Source: a virus. Taken from it: DNA of 31,288 nucleotides. The stretch lies in IMG/VR virus record IMGVR_UViG_3300027759_002220, positions 1 to 31,288 of that record; one strand, written 5' to 3'. This document shows, in pieces, positions 1 to 7,433 of this stretch. Below the pieces are notes generated by a model, which did no database searches, was not told where the DNA came from, and worked only from the letters and a program-made list of their open reading frames with translations. The stretch's first letter is position 1. Each line of letters starts with the position of its first letter. Both the position numbers and the translations under genes were made by a program.

Positions 1-1298
1 GTTCGAATACTCGATTTTGTTGGCATCGCAAATATAATGTTATGCAAATTCCTAATATTAATACCAGTGCTAAAAGTCCCAAAAGAAGCCACAATAATAG
101 CATCGTTTTCTATCTCCATAATTTTTCGTATTTCTTCACGGTCAGTAGTTTCTGTACCGCCATAAACAAAGAATATTTTTCTATTGCCAATATTCTTGGT
201 GTCCTTTATCATATCATACAGGACACGGCCATGTTTGTCAACCATTTGAAAGAGTATAAGAGTATTTTTACCTAAGCTAACTGCAAGATTCTTAATGAAT
301 TTATTTCTTGTTTCGTGTGTAATAAGATACTCAATTTCTTCTTGGTATGTTTTATCTTTTAACTTCAAACATTCTTCATCGGTATGTTTTAAAACTAAAC
401 ATTTAATTTCAAAATTTGAAAGTTGCTGTTTATCAATAAGTTCTTTCGTTGAGATTACTTTTTTTACAGAACCAAATAAACCTTCTAATACCAGTTTGTG
501 TGTTTTTGTTCCATCTAAAGTACCAGTAAGACCAATACGGTATTTGGCATTGATACAAGATGTAAGAATGGTGGTGAGTGATTGTGCCTTGAATAAATGT
601 GCTTCATCGCCTATAATATATTCAAATTGGTGGAAGTATTCTTTTGGCATCTTGTAAAGAGATTGCCAAGTGGAGATTATTAAATCTTTATCAGATTCTT
701 TTTCTTTGCCTTGGTAAATACGGTGAACATTGGTCATCTCACCATCATTATAATCACCAAAGTCGGAATATAATTGTTCAACCAAAGAAGTGGTTGGAAC
801 AATAACAAGGCCTTTAAGGTTTTGATATTTGTGTAACTGTTGGAAGATTAGATAGATGATAAGAGATTTGCCAGATGCCGTTGGAGAAACTAACAACGCT
901 CGGCGTTTCTGCATGGCATGAATAAAGGCATCCAACTGATGTTCTCGTACCTCAATAGGATCACCACGAGAATGTATCTTTAATTCTTCAGCAAACTTCT
1001 TGGCATGATATAAAGAAAACTCATCTTCAAAATCCAAATTGTTTTGAATTTCATAACTGTAGTTTCTTTCTTTACAGAATTCTTCAATGTAGTTTAATAA
1101 TCCAGTGTAAATGGTATTATTGCGTAAATCAAACAGGCGTATCTTGCCGTCCCATATACGATTACGATATGCCGGAACAAACTGATAACCTGGAACAAAA
1201 AATGTAAAAAACTCCGATAGCTCTTTGGCTACGTGCTTTTCACATTCTATTTTTGCATAGACTTCATTCACTTTAGAAATTATTATATCATTGTCCAC
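1..1298 (-). CDS. uvsW: UvsW-like DEAH-box helicase (3' end cut by window edge)
   Basis: Superfamily 2 DNA/RNA helicase of the T4 UvsW type, which in T4 remodels branched recombination intermediates and ends origin-dependent replication. I translated it by hand because it has no ATG start. About 432 residues are visible (T4 UvsW has about 500). Seen: an N-terminal UvsW-type domain (about 1-95, with NRIWDGKIRLFD), Walker A SPTASGKS (138-145), DEAH (231-234), motif III-like GLTGTLDG (256-263) and the start of helicase domain 2 with FGTFSTGINIRNLHN near 406-420. The chosen start is GTG at 1298-1296, with TTG one codon upstream as the alternative; GGGAG lies 7-10 bases upstream (1313-1309). The start overlaps the end of uvsY by 11 bases, which suggests translational coupling. 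The reading frame is open to base 1, so the C-terminus lies outside the window. Confidence 0.94.
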   Translation of the reverse strand, partial: MDNDIIISKVNEVYAKIECEKHVAKELSEFFTFFVPGYQFVPAYRNRIWDGKIRLFDLRNNTIYTGLLNYIEEFCKERNYSYEIQNNLDFEDEFSLYHAKKFAEELKIHSRGDPIEVREHQLDAFIHAMQKRRALLVSPTASGKSLIIYLIFQQLHKYQNLKGLVIVPTTSLVEQLYSDFGDYNDGEMTNVHRIYQGKEKESDKDLIISTWQSLYKMPKEYFHQFEYIIGDEAHLFKAQSLTTILTSCINAKYRIGLTGTLDGTKTHKLVLEGLFGSVKKVISTKELIDKQQLSNFEIKCLVLKHTDEECLKLKDKTYQEEIEYLITHETRNKFIKNLAVSLGKNTLILFQMVDKHGRVLYDMIKDTKNIGNRKIFFVYGGTETTDREEIRKIMEIENDAIIVASFGTFSTGINIRNLHNIIFAMPTKSSIR

Positions 1299-1722
1299 CA
1301 ATAAATTTCTCCCATGATATAAAGTCCCTTAATTGCCAAGTTCTTTGTTTCAATTCATTCATAATAGATTCAATGACCGATACACATTCTTCATGGTATA
1401 CTTTCTTCTCTAACATTTTAATTAAATCTGAATCGCCTTCCAGATAGGCACTAATGTCCGATTTCAATACAAATGAAAAAGGTTGCCATCCATGTTCTTC
1501 CAATTCTTCTTGGCTCATTCTGCCAGAATAATACTCAATCTTTACCTTACGCATACGCAGGTAATCAAAGTGTGCCTTTTTGGCCGCAATCTTGTGTTTG
1601 GTGAGAATGGAAAGATATTTGTTGTGTAATACCGGAATACGGAGAAGTTCTTTGCCAGGTTCCGTCTGGTCAATCTCTACATCTTTTTCCCAATGTTTAA
1701 GTACTTGCTCTAATGTTTCCAT
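1288..1722 (-). CDS. uvsY: UvsY-like recombination mediator
   Basis: 144 residues (T4 UvsY: 137). In T4, UvsY loads the UvsX recombinase onto gp32-coated single-stranded DNA. Seen: a helical, charged protein with a central basic run and the core KVKIEYYSGRMSQEEL, which resembles the T4 core ARLDYYSGRGDGDEF, and a C-terminal helix ending RDFISWEKF like the T4 tail. It lies directly upstream of, and overlaps, uvsW, a pairing common in T4-like phages. It is the first gene after a sigma70-type promoter (1753-1781), so it is probably expressed before the late structural genes. No strong Shine-Dalgarno sequence is visible before the ATG. UvsX and gp32 are not in the window. Confidence 0.9.
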   Translation of the reverse strand: METLEQVLKHWEKDVEIDQTEPGKELLRIPVLHNKYLSILTKHKIAAKKAHFDYLRMRKVKIEYYSGRMSQEELEEHGWQPFSFVLKSDISAYLEGDSDLIKMLEKKVYHEECVSVIESIMNELKQRTWQLRDFISWEKFIGGQ

Positions 1723-1752
1723 AATATAATAAAAAAGTTATTTTAAAGTTTT

Positions 1753-1781
1753 ATAATAACACAAATATGTTATTTTGTCAA
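1753..1781 (-). promoter_or_regulatory. sigma70-type promoter for uvsY-uvsW
   Basis: On the minus strand TTGACA (1781-1776) is followed by a 17-base spacer and TATTAT (1758-1753). That is a perfect -35 with optimal spacing and a -10 one base off TATAAT. It sits in the 61-base gap between the tail-tube-family gene and uvsY, and the expected start is near 1746. All other promoter candidates in the window have the T4 late form, so this one marks a separate, earlier-expressed unit. Confidence 0.8.
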
Positions 1782-1783
1782 GC

Positions 1784-2314
1784 TTAAACTGGTATAAAAT
1801 TGTAGTAATCGTATTGAAATGTTACTGTGGAATACATGATATCATCAGCCGACATTTTAGTATCAAAAACAATGTCTGCCAGCATGACTGGAAATGCATT
1901 AATAAACTGAACCCGTATGGTTGGATTGTTTAAGTTATTTAATACAGTTAAAGTGGCATCTGAATATGAACTTTCAGGTGTTTGTTTATATTGGTTTTGT
2001 AGTGCTGCCAACCTTTTTCTTTCCTCAAAGCTCTCTGGAGAGGCGATGGACCGCATCCAAGAGTATATATTCTGCCATGTTTCTAACTTCTCATCTACGG
2101 CAAAATCAACGTTTAACTGGTTATACATTATCTTATTACCAGGAGCAAATATGTCCAACGTTGGAGTAAACAATGGTGCCTGTCCTAGATTAACTCCAGG
2201 TAGATTTACTGATTGGCAGAAATACTGAACCGATCCAATCCTGTCAAATGTAAGAATATACTTTGACGCTTGAAGATAATTTGTATTCTGGGGGATTCTT
2301 GTAAGTGCTGTCAT
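1784..2314 (-). CDS. Tail-tube-family protein (gp19/gp54-type fold; possibly gp3-position tail completion protein)
   Basis: 176 residues. The region with YFCQSVNLPGVNLGQ, then the LNVDFAVDEKLETWQNIYSW stretch, and a C-terminal VTFQYDYYNFIPV strand resemble the T4 gp19 tail-tube family, which also includes tube initiators such as gp54. It is clearly different in sequence from the main tube protein at 9619-10161, so it is a second family member, perhaps an initiator or terminator of the tube. From memory, many marine T4-like phages carry tail completion gene 3 between gene 23 and uvsY, and T4 gp3 has about this length, so a gp3 role is an alternative. The gene follows a terminator and a late-type box directly abuts the ATG; no Shine-Dalgarno sequence is visible. 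Confidence 0.75.
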   Translation of the reverse strand: MTALTRIPQNTNYLQASKYILTFDRIGSVQYFCQSVNLPGVNLGQAPLFTPTLDIFAPGNKIMYNQLNVDFAVDEKLETWQNIYSWMRSIASPESFEERKRLAALQNQYKQTPESSYSDATLTVLNNLNNPTIRVQFINAFPVMLADIVFDTKMSADDIMYSTVTFQYDYYNFIPV

Positions 2315-2319
2315 ACGTT

Positions 2320-2327
2320 TATTTAGG
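2320..2327 (-). promoter_or_regulatory. Candidate late promoter (CCTAAATA)
   Basis: CCTAAATA on the minus strand lies 5 bases before the ATG at 2314. T4 late promoters place this box at -13 to -6, so the predicted transcription start falls on the A of the ATG itself. The box is a two-base variant of TATAAATA and its closeness to the start codon is unusual. Confidence 0.45.
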
Positions 2328-2331
2328 TGAT

Positions 2332-2354
2332 AAAAAAACCGCCCTAAGGCGGCT
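2332..2354 (-). terminator. Rho-independent terminator after the methyltransferase
   Basis: Read on the minus strand, AGCCGCC-TTAG-GGCGGTT forms a GC-rich stem (with one G.U pair) and runs straight into seven T residues. It begins 4 bases after the stop codon of the methyltransferase at 2359-3012 and should isolate it from the tail-tube-family gene downstream. Confidence 0.85.
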
Positions 2355-2358
2355 TATT

Positions 2359-3012
2359 TTATTTCCAAATCATCCAACAACCTTCATTTTTATGATGGTC
2401 AGGATCATCTCTCATGGAAATAATTGAATTTTTATCAATACCCATTTCATCACAAAATTGGTATATTCCGTTTCTTACCGTATTTACACCACGGTCATCG
2501 GTAAACCAATCGTGACCAGAAAAAACACCACCTTTTTTAACTTTAGGCCAGTAGTTCATACAATCTTGGTAAACCGATTTATGGGAATGATTTGCATCAA
2601 TAAAAATCCAATCCAAAGAATCATTTTCAATAAAATGGTGGCCTGTTTCTGAAGGTTTTTTAATTAAAACTACTTTGTCTTTATTTTTATTATCGGGACT
2701 ATTCAATTTGTCCAAAAAAGTTTCACCAACACTTTGCATCATTTTACCATCCATGTGGCCCCATGGACAATCATCTGCATAATCTTTGTATTCGTCCCAT
2801 TGGTCAACGGCATAATATTTGGTAATTCTTGGAACTTTTTCCATCATATGAAACATATTTGTACCAAAAGCAACACCCACTTCTGCAGCAACAATATCAC
2901 GGTCTAAGGAGTTTAATACTTTAATGAAGCCAGAAGAACTTTCTCTTTCAAAGATGTCTGGACTAGCTAACCACTCAGCATAAGATTTATAATAATACGG
3001 ATCAGTAAACAT
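2359..3012 (-). CDS. Class I SAM-dependent methyltransferase (Methyltransf_24-like)
   Basis: 217 residues. Seen: a glycine-poor motif I AAEVGVAFGTN (near 43-53), acidic residues in YYAVDQWDEY (strand beta2), DWIFIDANHSHKSVYQDC (motif with IDA.H) and a GGVFSGHDW strand, the pattern of the class I methyltransferases often found in glycan and surface-modification clusters. The substrate is unknown. I chose the ATG at 3012 because AAAGGA lies 7 bases upstream; a TTG 8 codons earlier has no such support. The gene sits alone between the major capsid gene and a tail gene and is bracketed by two terminators, so it looks like an inserted cargo gene. I saw no clear promoter for it; TATAAT at about 3053-3058 lacks a convincing -35. 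Confidence 0.85.
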   Translation of the reverse strand: MFTDPYYYKSYAEWLASPDIFERESSSGFIKVLNSLDRDIVAAEVGVAFGTNMFHMMEKVPRITKYYAVDQWDEYKDYADDCPWGHMDGKMMQSVGETFLDKLNSPDNKNKDKVVLIKKPSETGHHFIENDSLDWIFIDANHSHKSVYQDCMNYWPKVKKGGVFSGHDWFTDDRGVNTVRNGIYQFCDEMGIDKNSIISMRDDPDHHKNEGCWMIWK

Positions 3013-3073
3013 AATAATTTCCTTTAAAAATAACAAAAAAATACTTCTTACTATTATATATGTAACAAAAAAA

Positions 3074-3095
3074 AGAGACCACCGAAGTGGTCTCT
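3074..3095 (-). terminator. Strong UUCG-loop terminator after the major capsid gene
   Basis: On the minus strand AGAGACCAC-TTCG-GTGGTCTCT forms a perfect 9-bp stem with the extra-stable UUCG tetraloop and is followed by eight T residues. It lies 32 bases after the stop of gene 23. A smaller hairpin (GTCCT/AGGAC, about 3103-3120) sits between. The position fits a stop for the very abundant capsid transcript. Confidence 0.93.
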
Positions 3096-3126
3096 CTAAA
3101 TGTCCTTCTTGTCGAGGACTTTTTGA

Positions 3127-4473
3127 TTACATCAAGTTCTTAACGCCGAACAAACGATAGTACACGTTTCTACGGGCTTGTAACTTGCCATCATCTGGAT
3201 ATACACCAGAAGCACCATTAGAGAATGGGTTAGCAACCATGCCGTAACGGGTCTTGAATCCAATCTTTGGTTGGAATGTGTACTGGTCTACTGCACGAAC
3301 CATTTGGAGAGGAACGTATGGGCAATAGAACAAACCAGCGTCATATGGGCTCGAACCTTTGTAACCAATCGTTACCAATTCTTGGTTGCTTGTGTAGCCA
3401 CCAAAATATGGGTCGATGTATACTTTGATACGGCCATGTAACAGACCAGCAAATGTATTACCTGTGTCGTCTACTTGCAAATCTGATTGTAGAGCAGGAG
3501 TGTATGAAAGAACACCAGCCATAGCCATTGCAGATGCTACGTCTGAGGATACGATCAATACGTTACCTTTACCTCTACGAGTTTGCTTGGCAATCACGTT
3601 AGCGTCACGCTCAATTTGGAAAATCAAACCTTTAAAGCGCTCAACTGACCAACGGCCGTTAGAGTCTGTATCAAGGTCGAAATAACCAGCGGTAGTTGTA
3701 CCATACTGAGCACCAGCAACAGCACAGGTGTAGATTGTACGGATAACTTCACGGTTAATTTCAGAGAGGATTTCTGTAGACAGAATGTTTGACAATTCTG
3801 TTTCAGCATCAAGACCATGAACTGCTTTCAAGTCTTGTGCGAGTTCTAAAGAATACTCAGCCTTTAGAGCACGGGATTGTGCCGTTACAGTAACTTTCTC
3901 AATAGAGAAGGCCATCTGTTGGAATTGCTTGGTGTAGTCTGTATCTGTACCAAGAATCTCAGCGTTAGCTGTAGGCATTGCAATACCGGATGTGGTTGCG
4001 TTGCCAGTAGGATCTTGGAAGTTTGTGGAAAGGTCAGCTGCACGGGTTCCTTGGAAACCATAAGGATTATTTCCGGAGAATGAACCAGAGAATACCGTAT
4101 TAGCTTCGTTGTAGAATGCTTCTGTACCAGTTTGACTTGCGTAACGTGCACGCATTGCAAAAATCAAACCTGTAGGACCAGTCATTGGCTGAACGCCAGC
4201 AACGTCATAAGCGATTAGATTTGGCAAAGCACGGCGTACTAATGAAATCAAGATAGGATCAAAATTGCTGATAGCAGATCCAGTAATGTTGGCAGGAGTG
4301 GAACCACCAGTGGCGGTCTCATTCAAAGCTTGACGGTCTTGATTCATAGCTTGTTGTTGATTCTCCAAAACAAGGGCTGTAACAGCTTTCTTGTAAGGAT
4401 CGGTAATCGATTCGAGCTCAGGATGCTCGAGTACCGGTTGCCACTTTTTTTGTAGTTCTTCTGTTAAATACAT
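3127..4473 (-). CDS. 23: Major capsid protein (T4 gp23 family)
   Basis: 448 residues with the T4 gp23 layout. Seen: a helical N-terminal propeptide (about 1-52), then FDPILISLVRRALPNLIAYDVAGVQPM, the conserved entry to the HK97-like fold; KVTVTAQSRALKAEYSLELAQDL in the middle; and near the end the VVSSDVASAMAMAG and PYVPLQMVRAVDQYTFQPKIGFKTRYG regions typical of the family. A likely prohead-protease site is after LNE (50-52), matching the LxE/IxE rule known for T4 gp21; mature protein would then start at TATGG. AAGGAA precedes the ATG. The gene follows scaffold and protease genes and ends in a strong terminator. No gp24 vertex paralogue is present next to it. Confidence 0.97.
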   Translation of the reverse strand: MYLTEELQKKWQPVLEHPELESITDPYKKAVTALVLENQQQAMNQDRQALNETATGGSTPANITGSAISNFDPILISLVRRALPNLIAYDVAGVQPMTGPTGLIFAMRARYASQTGTEAFYNEANTVFSGSFSGNNPYGFQGTRAADLSTNFQDPTGNATTSGIAMPTANAEILGTDTDYTKQFQQMAFSIEKVTVTAQSRALKAEYSLELAQDLKAVHGLDAETELSNILSTEILSEINREVIRTIYTCAVAGAQYGTTTAGYFDLDTDSNGRWSVERFKGLIFQIERDANVIAKQTRRGKGNVLIVSSDVASAMAMAGVLSYTPALQSDLQVDDTGNTFAGLLHGRIKVYIDPYFGGYTSNQELVTIGYKGSSPYDAGLFYCPYVPLQMVRAVDQYTFQPKIGFKTRYGMVANPFSNGASGVYPDDGKLQARRNVYYRLFGVKNLM

Positions 4474-4507
4474 TTTATAGTTCCTTTTTTTATGTATTAT
4501 AGGTTAA

Positions 4508-5773
4508 TTACTTAACCAAAGTTTGTGAAATGGTTTTTGAATAAAGATCCATCATTGGGTCGGCCGAAGCAACTGACTTCTTTTCTTCCTCAATTTGGAC
4601 TTCATCGTCTAGTGAAGAATTGTCTGCAACTTTAACATCCGATTTGAAATATGATTCTTTCAAAGTTGTAAGTTTAGAAGCAAATTCTTCCTCAGTAGTA
4701 AATTCCACACCCTCTGCGAGTGATTTTAATTTTTCTACTTGAGTTTGGGGTAAGCCTTCACACGCTGTGTAAATGGCTTCAATTTTTTTCTGTTCGTTTA
4801 ACTCTTTGGTTAACTCGACACCTTTATTGATTTGTTCATTAAGAGCAGATTCAAGTTCATCAACCTTATCGGTCAATTCACCAATAACATCAACCTTGTC
4901 GGCAGGAATATCGATATAGTGCTCTTCAAACAAACCTTTAAGACCAGTAATAAAGTCTTCCACGATTTCAGCACGGAGGCCTTTTTCAATGGCGATTTCA
5001 TTTTCTTTCATCCACTCCTCAACCATGTAGTTGAGATAGTCATCAACCTTAGCGGCCAAATCTTCTTTGATTTCTTCTACTGCGGCTTCAAATTGTTCTT
5101 GCAAAGCAACTTCGGCTTCAGCAATAACTTCTTCAGCACGAGCAATAACGGCAGCTTCAAAAATTGTGGAAGCTTTTTGAACAAATTCTTCAGAAAGGTT
5201 CTCACCAGATAAAAGAGCGTCTAAATCTTCTTTTATTTTTTCTTTTTTCATCATTTTTTTAATCATGGCTTTATCTTCTTTCTCATCTTCGTGGCCTTCT
5301 TCTTTTTCTGCTTCAGCGAGAACTTCTTCATCAGATTCAGTTTCTTCGCCATAAGATTGGAATGTGGCACCAGGATTGGCTTGCATTGTTTGTTTTGGTT
5401 TGATACCGGGTTTACGGTCACGGATTGTTTCGTAAGAATCTGCACCACCTTGAACATCGGCTTCTTCAGCATTCTTTTCTTCTTGTGGCTGACCTTTGAG
5501 TTTCTTCATTGGCTCAGAACCTACAGGAGGTGTTGCACCAGGAGGTGTTGCTGTAGGAACACCTTTTGTTGGTGTGGGACCAGCATCGCTTGTTTTGGTA
5601 ACTTTCGTACCAATTTCGCCAGCGTCTTTGGTGCCGTAACCAACCGACAAGTTTAATTTCTGTGGTTTATCTTGACCACTTGCTTTGGACGAAATGTTTG
5701 AATCAAACGTTTCTTTGGCACCTTCACCAACCAAAATTTGCTTAGCGGCTTCGGACAGATTAAATTTTTTCAT
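4508..5773 (-). CDS. 22: Prohead core scaffolding protein (T4 gp22-like, long form)
   Basis: 421 residues, longer than T4 gp22 (about 270). Very acidic and helical, with Lys/Glu-rich stretches and long predicted coiled coil from about 170 to 360 (repeated EAE, EEIKEDL and DELESALNEQ patterns). The N-terminal 130 residues are Gly/Pro/Thr-rich and low-complexity, an extension not in T4. Several LxE-type sites could serve the gp21 protease. It lies between the protease and the major capsid genes, the expected place. The ATG at 5773 has AGGAG upstream, and a consensus late promoter TATAAATA (5803-5810) lies just before it. The assignment rests on position, charge and helix pattern more than on close sequence identity. 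Confidence 0.88.
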   Translation of the reverse strand: MKKFNLSEAAKQILVGEGAKETFDSNISSKASGQDKPQKLNLSVGYGTKDAGEIGTKVTKTSDAGPTPTKGVPTATPPGATPPVGSEPMKKLKGQPQEEKNAEEADVQGGADSYETIRDRKPGIKPKQTMQANPGATFQSYGEETESDEEVLAEAEKEEGHEDEKEDKAMIKKMMKKEKIKEDLDALLSGENLSEEFVQKASTIFEAAVIARAEEVIAEAEVALQEQFEAAVEEIKEDLAAKVDDYLNYMVEEWMKENEIAIEKGLRAEIVEDFITGLKGLFEEHYIDIPADKVDVIGELTDKVDELESALNEQINKGVELTKELNEQKKIEAIYTACEGLPQTQVEKLKSLAEGVEFTTEEEFASKLTTLKESYFKSDVKVADNSSLDDEVQIEEEKKSVASADPMMDLYSKTISQTLVK

Positions 5774-5802
5774 TTTGAAAAATCTCCTTGATTTATATTG
5801 GA

Positions 5803-5810
5803 TATTTATA
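5803..5810 (-). promoter_or_regulatory. Consensus T4 late promoter TATAAATA (scaffold/capsid)
   Basis: TATAAATA on the minus strand, exact T4 late consensus, in the short gap between genes 21 and 22. The expected start is near 5797, giving a leader of about 24 bases with AGGAG before the scaffold ATG. It should drive genes 22 and 23 up to the terminator at 3074-3095. Confidence 0.85.
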
Positions 5811-5811
5811 T

Positions 5812-6456
5812 TTAAAGTTTTTTCATGAAGTTTTCAAAAATGTGCAGACTTACTTCCTCGATTTCTCTACGTGAAGCTTGGCGGATTTGTTGTACCGCCT
5901 GAGAGTATTCGACCTCGGTCCAAACACCATTGACTAACATCCATTCTTTACCTTCCATAATACCTTGTACAAACGCACCAGGTGCAGAAGGATCTGCTAC
6001 AATATCTGCCGCTGTGGCTAGATAAAAATCGGGCTGAACGACATTAACTCCATTGACATTCTTTAATGAGCCCATACCTCTTGAAGATACACCTAACTGA
6101 GCACCGCCTTCAATAAGACTTCTGGCGATATTGCCCATAGGTGTATCTAAAATCTTTGCTTTACCAATCCATGTATTACCATCTTCTCTTAATGATGTAA
6201 TCATATGTGATACACGGTCTAGATTGATACTTGGTGTTTCAGGATGCCCCAATTCACCAAATGCACGATGTTTATTAATGTATTCTTCTGTATATCGAGC
6301 AACCTCTTTTTTCATGGTGTTGTATTCATACAAACGACCATTACGGTTTTTCTTCTCCGCAACTAAAAAAGGACCCTCGATATGCAAAGATTTTTTGCCA
6401 TCGGCTTCTTCTACCAAGTAACTAACTGTTTCTGTAATTTCTTTAATGAGTTTCAT
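5812..6456 (-). CDS. 21: Prohead protease (T4 gp21 family)
   Basis: 214 residues, about the T4 length. Serine protease of the herpesvirus-like assemblin fold that matures the prohead by cutting scaffold and capsid proteins. Seen: EGPFLVAEKKNRNGRLYEY (27-45), the catalytic His in GELGHP (His71), the catalytic Ser in GVSSRG (Ser124 or Ser125) and a downstream DIVADPSAPGA segment, all family hallmarks. The C-terminal tail ends in a helix likely removed by self-cleavage. The ATG directly follows the stop of the small basic gene upstream, and the scaffold gene follows, the canonical 68-21-22 order. Confidence 0.96.
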   Translation of the reverse strand: MKLIKEITETVSYLVEEADGKKSLHIEGPFLVAEKKNRNGRLYEYNTMKKEVARYTEEYINKHRAFGELGHPETPSINLDRVSHMITSLREDGNTWIGKAKILDTPMGNIARSLIEGGAQLGVSSRGMGSLKNVNGVNVVQPDFYLATAADIVADPSAPGAFVQGIMEGKEWMLVNGVWTEVEYSQAVQQIRQASRREIEEVSLHIFENFMKKL

Positions 6457-6873
6457 TTATAACCCCATTGCACTTCTTCGTCTTAAAGACACTTTTCTTT
6501 TTCTTAGTGCCTGTCTTAATTTAGCACGTCTTTTAAACTTAGACCTTCTTGATGCCATTTTACGGTTTCTACGTTCAACAGGTGACATACGAACTAACTT
6601 GCCACCTCTTGTTGTATAACCTTTTACTGCTGACAACTTTTTACGTCTTTGTATCTTCCCACCCCGAATGCGAACACGAATCATCTTTGTTCGGCCCATT
6701 TTCATAATATTGGCTTCTTCCAATTCATCTAAGTCAATATCAAACATCTCTAAAGCCATATCTTCTTTGACATCAGTTAAAGCGTCATCTGTTAATTCAT
6801 CAAGCCTTTCATCTAATATTCTTTTGGCTTCGATTAAATTATTAGATAGAAGAGCATCAATAAAATTTTTCAT
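6457..6873 (-). CDS. Small prohead-core-like protein with a very basic tail (gene 68 position)
   Basis: 138 residues with two contrasting halves. Residues 1-55 are acidic and helical (FIDALLSNNLIEAKRILDER then Asp/Glu-rich), a pattern similar to the start of T4 gp67/gp68 core proteins. Residues 60-138 are extremely Arg/Lys-rich (for example RRSKFKRRAKLRQALRKRK), suggesting nucleic-acid binding or electrostatic pairing with the acidic scaffold. The start overlaps the stop of the gene before it by one base (TAATG), and it ends immediately before the protease gene. Position and length (T4 gp68 is about 141 residues) suggest a gene 68 equivalent, but I cannot show homology. Confidence 0.6.
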   Translation of the reverse strand: MKNFIDALLSNNLIEAKRILDERLDELTDDALTDVKEDMALEMFDIDLDELEEANIMKMGRTKMIRVRIRGGKIQRRKKLSAVKGYTTRGGKLVRMSPVERRNRKMASRRSKFKRRAKLRQALRKRKVSLRRRSAMGL

Positions 6874-7421
6874 TATGGTTTCAGACCATATGTACCATAG
6901 TTAAATGCTGCTGGATCATTAAACTGACCACGCTGATAATATTCGTTTTCTTTTCTCAATTCTAAAATAATTGTGTAACTTGAATTGGCTGTTTGTCCAC
7001 GAGTCTGGATTCCAATATCTCCATTTGTGTTTGCAATTGATGAAACATTAGGATTCTTAATTGTAATCCAATTTCCATTACCATCATATTCACCATTGCC
7101 TTGCATAAAGACAATTGGTGTGCCAGAGTTTGCAAACACACTTATTGAATTTGCCCAATATAATTGAACGTCACCAGCTTGACCGTCAGTATCATACCAA
7201 ATACGATTAATATTCAAACCATAATAAGGTTTTGCTGTATTACTTGCACTCAATATGGAACGTAAAGGAACATTGTTTGCATCTAAAGCACCATACAATG
7301 TATTGGCTGCAATTCTGGCCACATTATTTTCTTGACCAGTTCCATCAAAAGCACCAGTCAATTTAATGACAGCGTGTTGAGTGTCGTCTTTTAAAACTTG
7401 ATATGAATATATATTTGCCAT
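6873..7421 (-). CDS. Uncharacterised beta-rich virion-type protein in the prohead block
   Basis: 182 residues, no function recognised. Composition is Asn/Gly/Thr-rich with alternating hydrophobic residues, as in beta-sandwich structural proteins; YGLNINRIWYDTDGQAGDVQ and LYWANSISVF are the most patterned parts. No signal peptide or membrane segment. It lies between portal and protease genes, co-oriented and coupled by a one-base overlap to the basic protein downstream, so it is probably a late virion protein, perhaps a capsid decoration or vertex protein. That role is inference from place and composition only. Confidence 0.6.
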   Translation of the reverse strand: MANIYSYQVLKDDTQHAVIKLTGAFDGTGQENNVARIAANTLYGALDANNVPLRSILSASNTAKPYYGLNINRIWYDTDGQAGDVQLYWANSISVFANSGTPIVFMQGNGEYDGNGNWITIKNPNVSSIANTNGDIGIQTRGQTANSSYTIILELRKENEYYQRGQFNDPAAFNYGTYGLKP

Positions 7422-7433
7422 TTTTTATCCTAG

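Noticed and set aside
42-657. Plus-strand open frames at the left edge
   Set aside because: The minus strand here encodes the UvsW helicase with Walker A, DEAH and domain 2 motifs in frame, so the plus-strand frames are shadows.
3053-3058. TATAAT as a sigma70 promoter for the methyltransferase
   Set aside because: The region 15-19 bases upstream is the T run and stem of the terminator, with no TTGACA-like element and no extended -10.
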